DNA of 57,201 nucleotides. It comes from Bacteriovorax stolpii (GTDB lineage: Bacteria; Bdellovibrionota; UBA2428). The notes below the pieces were generated by a model, which saw only the letters and a program-made list of their open reading frames with translations, was not told the DNA's origin and made no database searches. Of this stretch, positions 19,801-27,935 are shown piece by piece. Every line of letters starts with the position of its first letter. The first letter of the stretch is position 1. The stretch spans positions 1 to 57,201 of the forward strand of contig CAMCVE010000016.1 of assembly GCA_945881775.1 (NCBI GenBank). Direction: 5' to 3'. The position numbers were made by a program, and so were the translations under genes.

Positions 19801-22332
19801 GATGTGCAGCTCCTAAAAAGCATTGCGCGTGTCTTTCTGCGGGCCGATCAGGGTCGACTCGACGAACAGCTCAAACGCCGCCCTTTCGATCAAATTCGAA
19901 AGTCGATTTTGAATGGGGCGCCAAAAACGATGAGGCGCCTCGAAGGCAGCGTTCGCATTCCTGAGCTACAGTATTTCAACGGAACCGGCGGCTTTAGTTC
20001 GGATGGGCAGGAGTATGTGATCGTACTCAAGGAAGGCATTTGGACTCCCGCCCCTTGGATCAACGTTGTTGCCAATCGGCGAGAATTTGGATTCTCCGTT
20101 TCCGAGTCGGGGTCAACATGCACCTGGTCCATTAACAGTCGCGAGAATCGACTTTCTCCTTGGTCTAACGATGCCGTTTCCGATCCGCCGGGTGAAGCCT
20201 TGTTTCTAAGGGACGAATCTACGGGCGAATACTGGACCGCGACCCCGCTTCCCATCCGTGGTAGCGAGACCTATCTTGTTCGTCACGGTCGCGGATATAC
20301 ACGCTTCGAATGTGTAGGACACGGACTCAGTCACGAACTGGAGTTGTTTGTTCCGCTTGATGACAGTTTGAAAATTTCTCGTCTCAAAATTAAGAACCTC
20401 GGTCGAGCCCCTCGGAAGCTTTCTCTGAGCGCCTATGTGGAGTGGGTGCTCGGGACGGATCGTTCGGTGTCGGCCCCGTTTGTCACCACAGAGGTAGACC
20501 CTGTGACCGGAGCGATTTTTGCGCGAAACGCCTTCAACAATGAATTCAACGGACGCGTGGCCTTCATGGACCTCGTCGATGGATTTGGTGAATTTACCTG
20601 CGATCGACATGAGTTTCTAGGGCCCCACGGGAGCCTGACAAGGCCAGCTGGCATGAGGGCGGAATCTCTGTCGCAGTCTGTGGGTGCGGGGCTCGACCCC
20701 TGCACTGTTCTGAGGCATCACTTTGAACTCCAGGGCGGCGAAGAGCGCGAGTTAGTCGTTTTGCACGGTCAAGCAGAGTCGGCAGAAGTGGCTCGCGCGC
20801 TTGTCACAAAATATCGAGATGCCGATGAGCCCAATGTTGCGTTTAGAAAAGTGAAGACCTTTTGGGAAGAGACTCTTGGAGCCGTGACGGTACGCACGCC
20901 AGACGTGGCAATGAACATCTTGATGAATGGGTGGCTTCTCTATCAAACACTCGCGTGTCGACTCTGGGCTCGTTCAGCCTTTTATCAATCGGGCGGAGCC
21001 TATGGATTTCGAGATCAGCTTCAGGACGTAATGGCCTTGGTCTATTCTCATCCTGGGCTAGCGCGGGAGCAAATTCTAAAGGCGTCCGGTCGACAGTTTG
21101 TCGAGGGAGACGTGCAGCATTGGTGGCATCCCCCCACGGGACGAGGCGTTCGAACGCGGTTCTCGGATGACCTTCTCTGGCTCCCGTATGTCACAATTTT
21201 TTATGTGAAAACAACGGGCGACACGAGTGTCTGGGACGAGCAGATACCATTTATTACAGCGCCTCTACTTACTGAAGGACAAGATGATTCCTATACGCAG
21301 CCGGACACACTCGATGAAGTGGCGAGTGTGTGGGAACACTGCGCGCGTGCACTGGACCGAAGCCTCAAGACCGGAGAGCACGGGCTTCCTCTTATGGGCT
21401 CTGGGGACTGGAACGACGGAATGAATCAGGTCGGCCCAAAGGGGCGTGGCGAAAGTGTTTGGGTGGCGTGGTTTTTGTCAGCGATTCTCCGGGACTTTGC
21501 TGGGGTCCTTGAAGGCCGAGGACAAGAGCTGCGCCGCGGGGAGTACATCAAACATAGTGCCCTTCTCAAAGAAGCGATTGAGAAAAATGCTTGGGACGGT
21601 GATTGGTACCGGCGCGCCTACTTCGATGACGGGACCACGATGGGTTCTCACGACAACGATGAATGTCGAATCGACTCGATTGCTCAATCGTGGTCCGTTT
21701 TGTCGGGCGTCGGTGAACTTGAGCGCAGTCGAAGGGCCATGGCTGCCGTGGATGAATTCTTGGTATCGCGTCGAGAGAGATTGGTAAAACTTTTTACGCC
21801 GCCCTTTGATAGGGGCACGGCTTCACCGGGCTACATCAAGGGCTACGTACCAGGCGTTCGTGAGAACGGGGGGCAGTACACTCACGCCGCGATTTGGGCA
21901 CTGATGGCTTTCGCTGAGTTGGGGGAAGCAGACAAGGCGAGCGAGATCTATTCACTTCTCAATCCTATCAATCACACCTCGACCCCCGATGGCGTAAAAA
22001 AATACAAAGTTGAGCCCTACGTCGTTGCGGCCGATGTTTATGCGCTCTCTCCTCACGTCGGGCGTGGAGGGTGGACCTGGTACACGGGATCTGCGAGCTG
22101 GATGTACCGTGCGGGTTTGGAGTCTATCCTTGGTCTCAAAGTTTTTGGAGATCACTTGGTCATTAAGCCCAGCGTGCCTGCGGGATGGGCGACTTTCGAA
22201 GTGTTTTACAGATGGAAAACGAGCAGATATCGAATCACCGCCAAGCGCGCCAAAGAATCTCAGAGTCCGATCGCTGTCAACGTGCCCCTCACCGATGACG
22301 GCAAAGAGCACTTGGTATCTGTTTTGTTCTAA
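13816..22332 (+). CDS. Cyclic beta-1,2-glucan synthase-type giant membrane enzyme
   Basis: 2838 residues, the size and architecture of ChvB/NdvB/Cgs enzymes that build periplasmic cyclic beta-1,2-glucans from UDP-glucose. In order: N-terminal helical region, membrane pair near 420-470, a GT84 glycosyltransferase core with YVITLDSDTQLP (about 635-645), HDLFEGCFARC (about 752) and RRLHRWTRGDWQ (about 783), further membrane segments at about 830-875, 900-925 and 957-997, then a glucoamylase-like part with AHHQGMSLVAINN (about 1496). Two GH94-type beta-sandwich domains follow (from about 1555 and 2050), and a phosphorylase (alpha/alpha)6 domain with GSGDWNDGMNQVG (about 2530), which sets chain length. 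ATG 13816 follows GGAGGGGG. Fully open, no frameshift. Monocistronic by context. Confidence 0.9.
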   Translation: MAPREQGTFYDDVLNLLRIAPDGVGWEPLKDEIYSIERLEQHARLFASELCFAKGKRGRPLSPTLKRTHQDLLESYQALTHALRDKQPMSPAAEWYVDNFHVVEDQLRDIRMHLPPRYYQGLPKLVSGPLKGYPRVYAVALSLLAHTDCRLDATTLRRFVRAFQEVSPLSIGEIWAISMSLRLALIEYLTPLTVRIVLSRTNRFNADELADRLIKIASRPELHSGDRAINLIAELKKHLGRPETFDRAYIVQLIQRLRDQDSDVWPAYEWIEDQLKTQSTDTFLLTQLEHQRQAAAQVTVGNIISSMRLLSDLDWKDFFESVSLVDEALSRDPSQIFLKMDFLTRDTYRHVVERLARRSLLSEIQIAQACVELSLEAPEDPRKKHVGYFLVGEGMEKLEAKVIYRPSLRERARRLPRRYPSTFYLGLLSGLTLMIVAALVLKVVDEGAGVLVPVGWALLLLIPVCEMVQALLNKLFLRTLTPTQLPKMDLRAGVPDSARTMVVVPNLLSSGYVVKSLVEDLHVRYLGNCDENIFYGLLCDFVDADSEFEEHDVAILEAVRSEIAKLNQQHSRIGSCVFHLFVRRRKWSPSEGKWIGWERKRGKIEEFNRLLRGATDTSFDVVSADKALLSSIKYVITLDSDTQLPRDTARRMIGTIIHPLNTPEYDEGCGRVMKGYAILQPRISVGLSGSFRTRFSKIFSGHTGIDPYTTAVSDVYQDLFGEGSFTGKGLYDVDVFQRSLEGRVPEEALLSHDLFEGCFARCALVTDIELFDDYPADFGTFVRRLHRWTRGDWQISPWVLGKVSNASRKYVSNAFSLISRWKIADNLRRSLYAPSLLLALLTAWAVMPTSALFWTSVLLLVAALPLLVSVLQRALVFRKDIPFSGYLRNLFATAKDVSIQFVSTIIFLPDLACTQCDAIVRVAYRMNVSRKNILEWMSFSLDQSKSRSAESLWRRTGHGPIVGLMALVELVFIQPDGWTVILPLPMLWVLSASLKQWLAEPPCPKHQELDPLEIESFRNYARTTWNYFETFVTADENWLAPDNFQEDPKPVIAHRTSPTNIGLQLLSTCSAFDMGYLTAMELAERLEKTFATLARMERLHGHFYNWYNTLDLEPLQPRYLSTVDSGNLAAHLIAVKQYCLKLACQSTPFIKKREGTIDALRILHRESGRERTAAGVTVDARLEAVLEKTALALSELQEKREENFEIWSHGLRESEALLEETREILLSQEAIAGSNPMPNTKRWLDLAMQSLQSTDCENSSVASLKKKFSSLALVAERFFQEMDFAFLFDRERKIFVIGYSVAEDRRDNSFYDLLASESRLASFVAIAKGDVPQEHWFRLGRQLTRVKGGRALVSWSATMFEYLMPSLVTRAYEGTLLEETYHSIVARQREYGKQMRVPWGISEAGFNARDLNMNYQYGPFGIPGLGLKRGLSDELVVSPYSTMLAALVSPREALSNLHQLEELGILGRFGFYEAIDYTPDRIPAKQQQFVLKSFMAHHQGMSLVAINNVVNNFVVQNRFHADPLVQATELLLQERVPDEVTLSKPRAEELLSDLPTSFALPMTPRTFGAGDLSFTRTQILSNGSYSVCVSASGAGYSRCGTIAINRWREDATCDQWGQFIYIRDPAAGRAWTTGHHALSSFASRYEATFTEDKADFWREDQGIVTHTEIVVSPEDNAELRRVSLSNTSPHAVELEVTSFIELAISKQEGDLAHPAFSNLFVQTECVPGSNALLAIRRPRSIEAEELCAFHVLCVSGGISGPLEYETDRSQFLGRGNSAFSPAAIRSGERLSGSVGSVLDPSFSLRTKVKIKAGETIRLCFVTGFARSRDEALKLADKYHDEAIFEREAGLAWTNAQVQLRHLNLSAARAHVFQALAGRVIYSDAALRPISRVLSQNTQPQSRLWAQGIGGDLPIVLSSVSDEKDMALIRELLHAHEYLRLKGVVFDLVILNERPPSYFQTLQDEIQRQIRISGSKALTDKPGGIFVRRKELLMAEDVQLLKSIARVFLRADQGRLDEQLKRRPFDQIRKSILNGAPKTMRRLEGSVRIPELQYFNGTGGFSSDGQEYVIVLKEGIWTPAPWINVVANRREFGFSVSESGSTCTWSINSRENRLSPWSNDAVSDPPGEALFLRDESTGEYWTATPLPIRGSETYLVRHGRGYTRFECVGHGLSHELELFVPLDDSLKISRLKIKNLGRAPRKLSLSAYVEWVLGTDRSVSAPFVTTEVDPVTGAIFARNAFNNEFNGRVAFMDLVDGFGEFTCDRHEFLGPHGSLTRPAGMRAESLSQSVGAGLDPCTVLRHHFELQGGEERELVVLHGQAESAEVARALVTKYRDADEPNVAFRKVKTFWEETLGAVTVRTPDVAMNILMNGWLLYQTLACRLWARSAFYQSGGAYGFRDQLQDVMALVYSHPGLAREQILKASGRQFVEGDVQHWWHPPTGRGVRTRFSDDLLWLPYVTIFYVKTTGDTSVWDEQIPFITAPLLTEGQDDSYTQPDTLDEVASVWEHCARALDRSLKTGEHGLPLMGSGDWNDGMNQVGPKGRGESVWVAWFLSAILRDFAGVLEGRGQELRRGEYIKHSALLKEAIEKNAWDGDWYRRAYFDDGTTMGSHDNDECRIDSIAQSWSVLSGVGELERSRRAMAAVDEFLVSRRERLVKLFTPPFDRGTASPGYIKGYVPGVRENGGQYTHAAIWALMAFAELGEADKASEIYSLLNPINHTSTPDGVKKYKVEPYVVAADVYALSPHVGRGGWTWYTGSASWMYRAGLESILGLKVFGDHLVIKPSVPAGWATFEVFYRWKTSRYRITAKRAKESQSPIAVNVPLTDDGKEHLVSVLF

Positions 22333-22345
22333 AAATCGAAGAAGT

Positions 22346-22897
22346 CTAGTGGCCGGACTTGCCACTGGGCTTTTTGGACTCATTCCAGATTTCTTGTCTG
22401 GCGGCCATGCGTTCTTTGTATTCGTCAGAGGCTTCGTATTTCCGACGGGCCGATTCGGCCTGGAGCTCTTTCACAATTTTTTCTAGAGCGGTGGGATCGT
22501 TCTTCTTAACTTCGATGACCTGTACGCCGTTGTCGACGTAGAGGAGATAGGATTTCATAGAATTCTTGGAATCCTTATTGGCCGCCTTAGCCTTCAGGAT
22601 CATTTCACGAAGCCCTCTGTCCGCATTGTCGCGCGAGGCTTTGGATTCATTTTCGCTGGTCCCCTCGGGCGCAAACGAAGCAATCTTTTTATTGAGATCA
22701 TAGAGAGCAACTCCGTAATAGGAGCCGACAGAGTTCTCCTGGTCAGGACCGACATCTGCAAACTCGGGATCAATGAGAACGGGCTGAGAAGAGTCGCCTC
22801 GGGCAAGAAACCCCTCGAGGATATTGTCGGCGCGAGCCGCTTGGACCAGACCGGCTCCGATCAAAACCATAAGAAAAGTTTTTGAAAATAGACCCAT
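22346..22897 (-). CDS. Small secreted protein of unknown function
   Basis: 183 residues with a signal peptide (MGLFSKTFLMVLIGAGLVQAARA, cleavage near residue 23). The mature protein is hydrophilic; the middle has YYGVALYDLNKKIASFAPEG and SYLLYVDNGVQVIEVKKNDP, and the C-terminus is a charged helix rich in Glu, Lys and Arg (about 135-175). I do not recognise a family. It is downstream of uvrA on the same strand, 77 bases away, and converges with the glucan synthase gene, leaving only 13 bases between the stops. Probably periplasmic. Confidence 0.7.
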   Translation of the reverse strand: MGLFSKTFLMVLIGAGLVQAARADNILEGFLARGDSSQPVLIDPEFADVGPDQENSVGSYYGVALYDLNKKIASFAPEGTSENESKASRDNADRGLREMILKAKAANKDSKNSMKSYLLYVDNGVQVIEVKKNDPTALEKIVKELQAESARRKYEASDEYKERMAARQEIWNESKKPSGKSGH

Positions 22898-22974
22898 CTA
22901 TCCCCCAGTTCTCCCGAGGATATAGGATCAAGCAACAGACGCACAAGTTAAGATCGAGTTAAGCTGGGCCGGAC

Positions 22975-25557
22975 TTAGAGCCAGCCTCTCCTGCCGAAGA
23001 AGTCCTTCAGGAAAGAGCCTGTATTAGATGATTCGGGCTTCTTAATGAGGTCTTCGGGGGTTCCCTCGAAAGTCACGTAGCCGCCGGTTTTTCCGGCTTC
23101 AGGGCCGAGCTCAACGATCCAGTCGGATGCCGCAATCACGTCGAGGTTGTGTTCAATAATGACAACGGTGTTGCCGAGGTCACAAAGACGATGGCAAATA
23201 TCGAGGAGTTTTTTGATGTCTTCGAAGTGGAGGCCTGTCGTGGGCTCGTCGAGGAGATAGAGGGTTTTGCCGGTGCTCTTTTTTGAGAGTTCTTTGGCAA
23301 GCTTAATGCGCTGAGCTTCGCCGCCGGAAAGAGTGGTCGCGGCCTGGCCGAGTTTGAGGTATCCCAGGCCTACCTCGGTGAGGGTGCGTAGCTTGGGTTC
23401 GACGAGATACTGATTCTCGAACAGCGCGAGCGCTTCTTCAATCGACATCTCAAGTACGTCAGAAATCGATTTCCCCTTGAATCGAACTTCGAGAACTTCT
23501 CTGCGATAGCGGGCCCCGTTACAGACCTCACAAGGAACATAAACGTCTGGGAGGAAGTGCATCTCGACCTTAATGCGCCCGCCGCCTTCGCAGTTGTCGC
23601 AGCGCCCGCCTTTGACGTTGAAGGAGAAGGTGCCAGGGGTGTAACCCCGGATCTGAGCATCGGGGCTTTGGGCAAAGATCGATCGAATCGGAGAAAACAG
23701 TCCCGTGTAGGTGGCGGGGTTAGAGCGCGGGGAGCGGCCGATCGGCTTTTGGTCAACGCGCACAAGTTTGTCGATGTGGTCGAGGCCTTCGATCTTCTTG
23801 TGAGGAAGGGGTTCGGCGAGAGAGCGATAAAACTTTTTAGCGATAGCGGCTTCAAGAGTGTGGCGAACGAGCGAAGATTTTCCGGATCCACTGACTCCCG
23901 TAAAGAGAACGAGGCGACCGAGAGGCAAATCAACATCGACGTTCTTCAGGTTGTGTCCCGTTGCACCGCTCAAGGAAATGCATTGACCGCTTCCCTTGCG
24001 GCGCGGTCTTTTCTCGGAGACAAGACGCTTGCCAGACAAATATTCGGCAGATGCGCAGAGATTTCCTTTGATGAGCTTCTCGGGACTTCCTTCTGCGATG
24101 ATGTTGCCGCCGTGGACGCCTGCGCCGGGACCCACCTCGATGAGGTAGTCTGCAGCAAGCATGGTTTCTTCATCGTGCTCGACAACGATGACCGAATTGC
24201 CAAGATCTCGGAGGCCCTTGAGGCTTGTGAGAAGTTTTTGATGATCTTTTGGGTGCAGCCCAATGCTAGGCTCATCAAGAACATAGAGCACGCCGGAAAG
24301 TTGTGTTCCAAGCTGAGTCGCGAGACGAATGCGTTGAGCTTCTCCGCCCGAAAGGGTGGAGGAACGGCGACTCAGAGAAAGATAGCCCACGCCCACATTG
24401 TCCAGGAAGCGCAGCCGCTCGGAAATTTCGTCAACAAGACGAAGGGCAACAGGGTTTTCGAGCTTCGACTTTTGCATATCGAGCCAAGAGAGCACTTCAC
24501 TTGCGCTGTCGGAGCAGAATTCGTGGATGTTGCGGCCCGCAAAACTTACGCTGAGTGCGTCGGGGTTGAGGCGGGCGCCTTTGCAGTCGGCGCATTCAAC
24601 AAAGATCTCTTCATCTCCGAAGTCTTCGGCGTCTTCTTCTTCGGAGCTACGGGATTTTTTGACTTTGCTGGCGGCAGGTTTGGCGCCTTCAACGAGCCCG
24701 AGTCCTTTGCATTTTTTGCACATGCCATAAGGCGAGTTGAACGAAAAGAGGCGAGGTTCGAGGTCGGGGAAGCTGCGTCCGCTCGCGGGAAGGGCAATCT
24801 TTTTGCCGAAGAGATGCTCTTCGCCAGAGTCTTTATGAACAACCTTGAGCCACCCTTCGGCAACCTTGTCGCAGATTTTCAGGGCGTCGAGAATACGTTG
24901 TTCACAGTCTTTTTTCCCCAGCTGGATCGAATCGAGCTGAATGTCGATGTCGTGGTGCTGGTTCCTGTTGATAAGAATGGGGTCGAAAAGATCGTGGAGT
25001 TTTTTGTCGATTCGAACTTTCGAGAAACCCATGCGACGCCATTGTTCGAACTCGCGCAGGTATTCGCCTTTTTTGCCGCGAACGACAGAAGCAAAAAGAT
25101 GAAGGCGATCGTCAACCTTGCCGAGCTTATCGACCTTGCGCACGATTTCTTCTTCGTCGAGAGCTCGAAGCGACTCCCCCGAATCCGGATCGTGGACTTG
25201 GCCAACCCGAGCATAAAGTAAGCGAACAAAGTCGTAGATGGACGTCACAGTCCCCACTGTCGACCGGGGGTGAGACGAAATTGTTTTTTGCTCGATCGAA
25301 ATGGCTGGAGAAAGCCCGTCGATCCAGTCGACATCGGGCTTAGCGAGTTGTTCCATGAACTGTCTCGCGTACGCCGAAAGGCTCTCCATGTAGCGGCGCT
25401 GTCCTTCAGCAAAAAGGGTGTCAAAAGCGAGCGAAGATTTGCCGGAACCGGAAGGGCCCGTAATAACGACGAGCTTCTGCGTTGGAATATCAACGTTAAT
25501 ATTCTTGAGATTGTGCTCGCGAGCGCCGCGAATAACAATCGGATCCAGTTCAGACAT
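22975..25557 (-). CDS. uvrA: Excinuclease ABC subunit A, shortened insertion region
   Basis: UvrA is the damage-sensing ATPase of nucleotide excision repair. 860 residues against about 940 usually. Seen: first Walker [10 protein letters not shown] (34-42), UvrB-binding region about 120-245, ABC signatures [10 protein letters not shown] (401-410 and again in the second half), second Walker [11 protein letters not shown], and the second zinc module CDNC...CEVC with the diagnostic [14 protein letters not shown]. In the first zinc module, Cys280/Cys283 and Cys322/Cys325 are kept, but only 38 residues of Lys/Ser/Glu-rich linker join them, where UvrA normally holds an insertion domain of about 100 residues. 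The rest is canonical, so it should be functional. Start ATG at 25557. Confidence 0.95.
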   Translation of the reverse strand: MSELDPIVIRGAREHNLKNINVDIPTQKLVVITGPSGSGKSSLAFDTLFAEGQRRYMESLSAYARQFMEQLAKPDVDWIDGLSPAISIEQKTISSHPRSTVGTVTSIYDFVRLLYARVGQVHDPDSGESLRALDEEEIVRKVDKLGKVDDRLHLFASVVRGKKGEYLREFEQWRRMGFSKVRIDKKLHDLFDPILINRNQHHDIDIQLDSIQLGKKDCEQRILDALKICDKVAEGWLKVVHKDSGEEHLFGKKIALPASGRSFPDLEPRLFSFNSPYGMCKKCKGLGLVEGAKPAASKVKKSRSSEEEDAEDFGDEEIFVECADCKGARLNPDALSVSFAGRNIHEFCSDSASEVLSWLDMQKSKLENPVALRLVDEISERLRFLDNVGVGYLSLSRRSSTLSGGEAQRIRLATQLGTQLSGVLYVLDEPSIGLHPKDHQKLLTSLKGLRDLGNSVIVVEHDEETMLAADYLIEVGPGAGVHGGNIIAEGSPEKLIKGNLCASAEYLSGKRLVSEKRPRRKGSGQCISLSGATGHNLKNVDVDLPLGRLVLFTGVSGSGKSSLVRHTLEAAIAKKFYRSLAEPLPHKKIEGLDHIDKLVRVDQKPIGRSPRSNPATYTGLFSPIRSIFAQSPDAQIRGYTPGTFSFNVKGGRCDNCEGGGRIKVEMHFLPDVYVPCEVCNGARYRREVLEVRFKGKSISDVLEMSIEEALALFENQYLVEPKLRTLTEVGLGYLKLGQAATTLSGGEAQRIKLAKELSKKSTGKTLYLLDEPTTGLHFEDIKKLLDICHRLCDLGNTVVIIEHNLDVIAASDWIVELGPEAGKTGGYVTFEGTPEDLIKKPESSNTGSFLKDFFGRRGWL

Positions 25558-25593
25558 TGGCCTTAAAGCCTAGTCGAATAAGGGCAACTCCGC

Positions 25594-25615
25594 CAGGTGT
25601 GAGAGTTCACGCCTG
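25594..25615 (-). other. Stem-loop between the phosphohexomutase gene and uvrA
   Basis: A 9-bp stem (25594-25602 with 25607-25615) and 4-nt loop begin three bases past the mutase stop on the minus strand. No T-run follows. It may mark a partial terminator or a processing site between the two minus-strand genes. Confidence 0.35.
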
Positions 25616-25617
25616 AA

Positions 25618-27009
25618 TCAGGCTTCTGGTACTTCAACCGAGGCGTCGATGGACTTCAAAACCGTCGCGAATTCATCTCTGATCTGCTGTAGGGCAGCTT
25701 TGTTGGGCGCCTCGAAGCGTAGCACGAGGACGGGCTGTGTGTTTGACGCACGCAGCAGGCCCCAACCCCCAAACATCTTGACCCGCGCACCGTCGATATC
25801 GAGGACATCGCTCCCGTACTTCGCCTTTGCTTGAGCGATGAAACGTTCCACGATGCCAAATTTCCTCTCGTCGGGACAATCGACACGAATTTCGGGAGTG
25901 TTGATCGCGGGAGGGAGGCTCGCAAGAAACTCGTCGAGAGACTCAGTCCTGAGGCTGAGGCCTTCCATGAGCCGCGCCCCCGCATAAAGGGCGTCATCGT
26001 AACCATAGTAGCGATGCGCAAAGAACATGTGCCCCGACATCTCGCCAGCGAGAGCCGCGTGGGTTTCTTTGAGTTTCGCTTTGATAAGACTGTGTCCCGT
26101 TTTCCAGATCACGGGTTTGGCGCCCCATTTGGCGAGTGTGTCATAGAGGATCTGACTGCTTTTGACCTCGGAGATGATGGTCGATCCGGGCAGGTCCTTG
26201 AGGATGTCGCGCGCGAAATAGAGGACCAAGTGATCGCCGAAGAGAATCTGTCCACTGGCGCTCACGGCACCGATGCGGTCTGCGTCACCATCGAAGGCAA
26301 TGCCGAGATCGGCCTTTTCGGAGAGCACCTTCTTCTGGAGGTCAACGAGGTTCTTGGGAACCGTGGGGTCGGGATGGTGATTGGGGAAGCGGCCATCGGG
26401 ATCGCAGAAGAGAGGAATAACTTCACAACCCAGCGCTTTGTAGAACTCGAGACCGAGAGGACCTCCAGCGCCGTTGCCCCCGTCGAGGACCACGCGCAGT
26501 TTGCGACCGAGCTTGAGTGTGGGTGCAATTGTTCCGACGTAGCGAGAATACACATGATGAAGCTCTGGTTCGGGAGAGCTGAGGCCTTGGAACTGCATTC
26601 GGTACTGGGCCACGGGAGCGGCGAGGGACTGAATCGTGTCGCCGTGAAGCGTGCTGCCGGCAATAACCATCTTGAACCCGTTGTACTCAGCGGGATTGTG
26701 ACTGCCTGTGATCATGATCCCGGAACGTGTTTCGAAGTCGGACTCTGGCTTATAGGCCATGAAGTAAAGCAACGGAGTGGGTCCGGGACTCAAGACTCGG
26801 GTTTCGATTCCCGATGCTTGGAGTCCTTCGGAAAGAGCGCGAGCTAAACGAGGGCTTGATAGACGCACGTCCTGACCCACGTAAGTGCGAGTGTTTCCTT
26901 TTGAGCGAATCAGATCGCCGAGAGCGCGTCCCAGAGCCCAAACAAAATCGTCGCTGAGGTCACGGTCTGCGATGCCGCGGATGTCGTATTCGCGAAAGGC
27001 GCTGCTCAT
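25618..27009 (-). CDS. Phosphomannomutase/phosphoglucomutase
   Basis: Alpha-D-phosphohexomutase that interconverts hexose 1- and 6-phosphates, supplying nucleotide sugars for surface polysaccharide. 463 residues, matching the AlgC/ManB type. Catalytic phosphoserine Ser103 in MITGSHNPAEYNG; metal loop Asp240-Gly-Asp242-Ala-Asp244-Arg in IAFDGDADRIG; sugar-binding loop GEMSGHMFF (from residue 322); phosphate-binding RASNTQPVLVLRFEA near the end. The ATG overlaps the stop of the SurA-like gene by four bases. Whether it prefers mannose or glucose cannot be told from sequence. Its products could feed the glucan synthase encoded nearby, an inference only. Confidence 0.93.
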   Translation of the reverse strand: MSSAFREYDIRGIADRDLSDDFVWALGRALGDLIRSKGNTRTYVGQDVRLSSPRLARALSEGLQASGIETRVLSPGPTPLLYFMAYKPESDFETRSGIMITGSHNPAEYNGFKMVIAGSTLHGDTIQSLAAPVAQYRMQFQGLSSPEPELHHVYSRYVGTIAPTLKLGRKLRVVLDGGNGAGGPLGLEFYKALGCEVIPLFCDPDGRFPNHHPDPTVPKNLVDLQKKVLSEKADLGIAFDGDADRIGAVSASGQILFGDHLVLYFARDILKDLPGSTIISEVKSSQILYDTLAKWGAKPVIWKTGHSLIKAKLKETHAALAGEMSGHMFFAHRYYGYDDALYAGARLMEGLSLRTESLDEFLASLPPAINTPEIRVDCPDERKFGIVERFIAQAKAKYGSDVLDIDGARVKMFGGWGLLRASNTQPVLVLRFEAPNKAALQQIRDEFATVLKSIDASVEVPEA

Positions 27010-27932
27010 TTGTTCACCACGATATGCATTTCTTTTTTCTTGGCTTCGAGCCAGGAAGCAAAACGGCTTCCGAAATTCTGCGCTTGAAGTTCGCCGGAGA
27101 GCTGATCTTTTACTTTTTCAAATTCTTCATCCGACCCGACACGCTCGGCCGCGACGTAGATCAGCGCAGAGACCTTGCCCACCTGGTGGGGCCCGATAAG
27201 CTGGCCGCCTTTTGCAGACACGACGGCTTTGGCGAGCGAAGCCTTTAGGCTTGAAGGCTGGACCCAGCCAAGTTCAGTTGTGGGGAATTTTTTGCTGAGC
27301 TCAGACCAACTGCTTGTTCCGGCCTTGAAGGACTTCAGTGTGGACGCTTGCTGAGCCTTGGGGGCTTCGAGCAAAATGAGTTCAAATTCGCGCGTGGCGC
27401 GCTTTTGGTAGAGGTTGCGAAGCTCGTTCTCACCAACACCTCCCGCAGCACGGAGTTCTCTATCGAAAATCGTGCGCTTTTGAAGCTGCATGCGAATGTT
27501 ATTTGCGTAGGCCTCGAAGGGGATTCCCTCACTCTTGAGAGAGGCTTCGAGTTGCTTGCGCGTGATGTTGTTGGATTTGGCGATCGAGTCGACCTGCTTC
27601 TGCACGTCGATATCGGCGACAGTGGCTTTCATTTCTTCGGTCACGGCAGCAAGAATCTTTTCTTCGATCATCATCTCCAGCACGGAGCCTTGATCGACGC
27701 TCTTGGGGTTGAGGCCAAGAATGTTGGAATAAACGGGACTGCGTTGGATGAGCGAAAGGCGATCTTCCACCTCACTTTGCAGAATGGGCTCGGTGCCTAC
27801 AACCGCCATCACGCGGTCAAGGGTTTTGGCTTGAGCTTGAAAAGCGAGGAAGACCAAGAAAAAAGAAAAACGAAGGGGGAGTGAATGTGCTTTCACCCCC
27901 CCGAAAGTAGAACTCTGGAGCCGAATGCTCAA
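27006..27932 (-). CDS. SurA-like periplasmic chaperone
   Basis: 308 residues. The N-terminal domain matches the SurA N-terminal fold: LDRVMAVVGTEPILQSEVEDRLSL (read as two parts), then helices with MIEEKILAAV and a segment of the type NITRKQLEASLKSEGIPFEAY. The C-terminal part has no obvious parvulin active-site pattern, so this may be a chaperone without proline isomerase activity. It should help fold outer-membrane proteins in the periplasm. The start is TTG at 27932; a GTG at 27896 gives a more ordinary signal peptide (MKAHSLPLRFSFFLVFLAFQ) and may be correct. It lies between the parvulin and mutase genes with tight spacing. Confidence 0.82.
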   Translation of the reverse strand: MSIRLQSSTFGGVKAHSLPLRFSFFLVFLAFQAQAKTLDRVMAVVGTEPILQSEVEDRLSLIQRSPVYSNILGLNPKSVDQGSVLEMMIEEKILAAVTEEMKATVADIDVQKQVDSIAKSNNITRKQLEASLKSEGIPFEAYANNIRMQLQKRTIFDRELRAAGGVGENELRNLYQKRATREFELILLEAPKAQQASTLKSFKAGTSSWSELSKKFPTTELGWVQPSSLKASLAKAVVSAKGGQLIGPHQVGKVSALIYVAAERVGSDEEFEKVKDQLSGELQAQNFGSRFASWLEAKKKEMHIVVNK

Positions 27933-27935
27933 GCG

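Noticed and set aside
23557-25221. 554-codon open frame on the plus strand
   Set aside because: It runs antisense through uvrA, whose ABC and zinc motifs are unmistakable; long antisense frames arise from codon bias. The translation shows no recognisable family.
25831-26847. 338-codon open frame on the plus strand
   Set aside because: Antisense to the phosphohexomutase gene, which has a full catalytic motif set.
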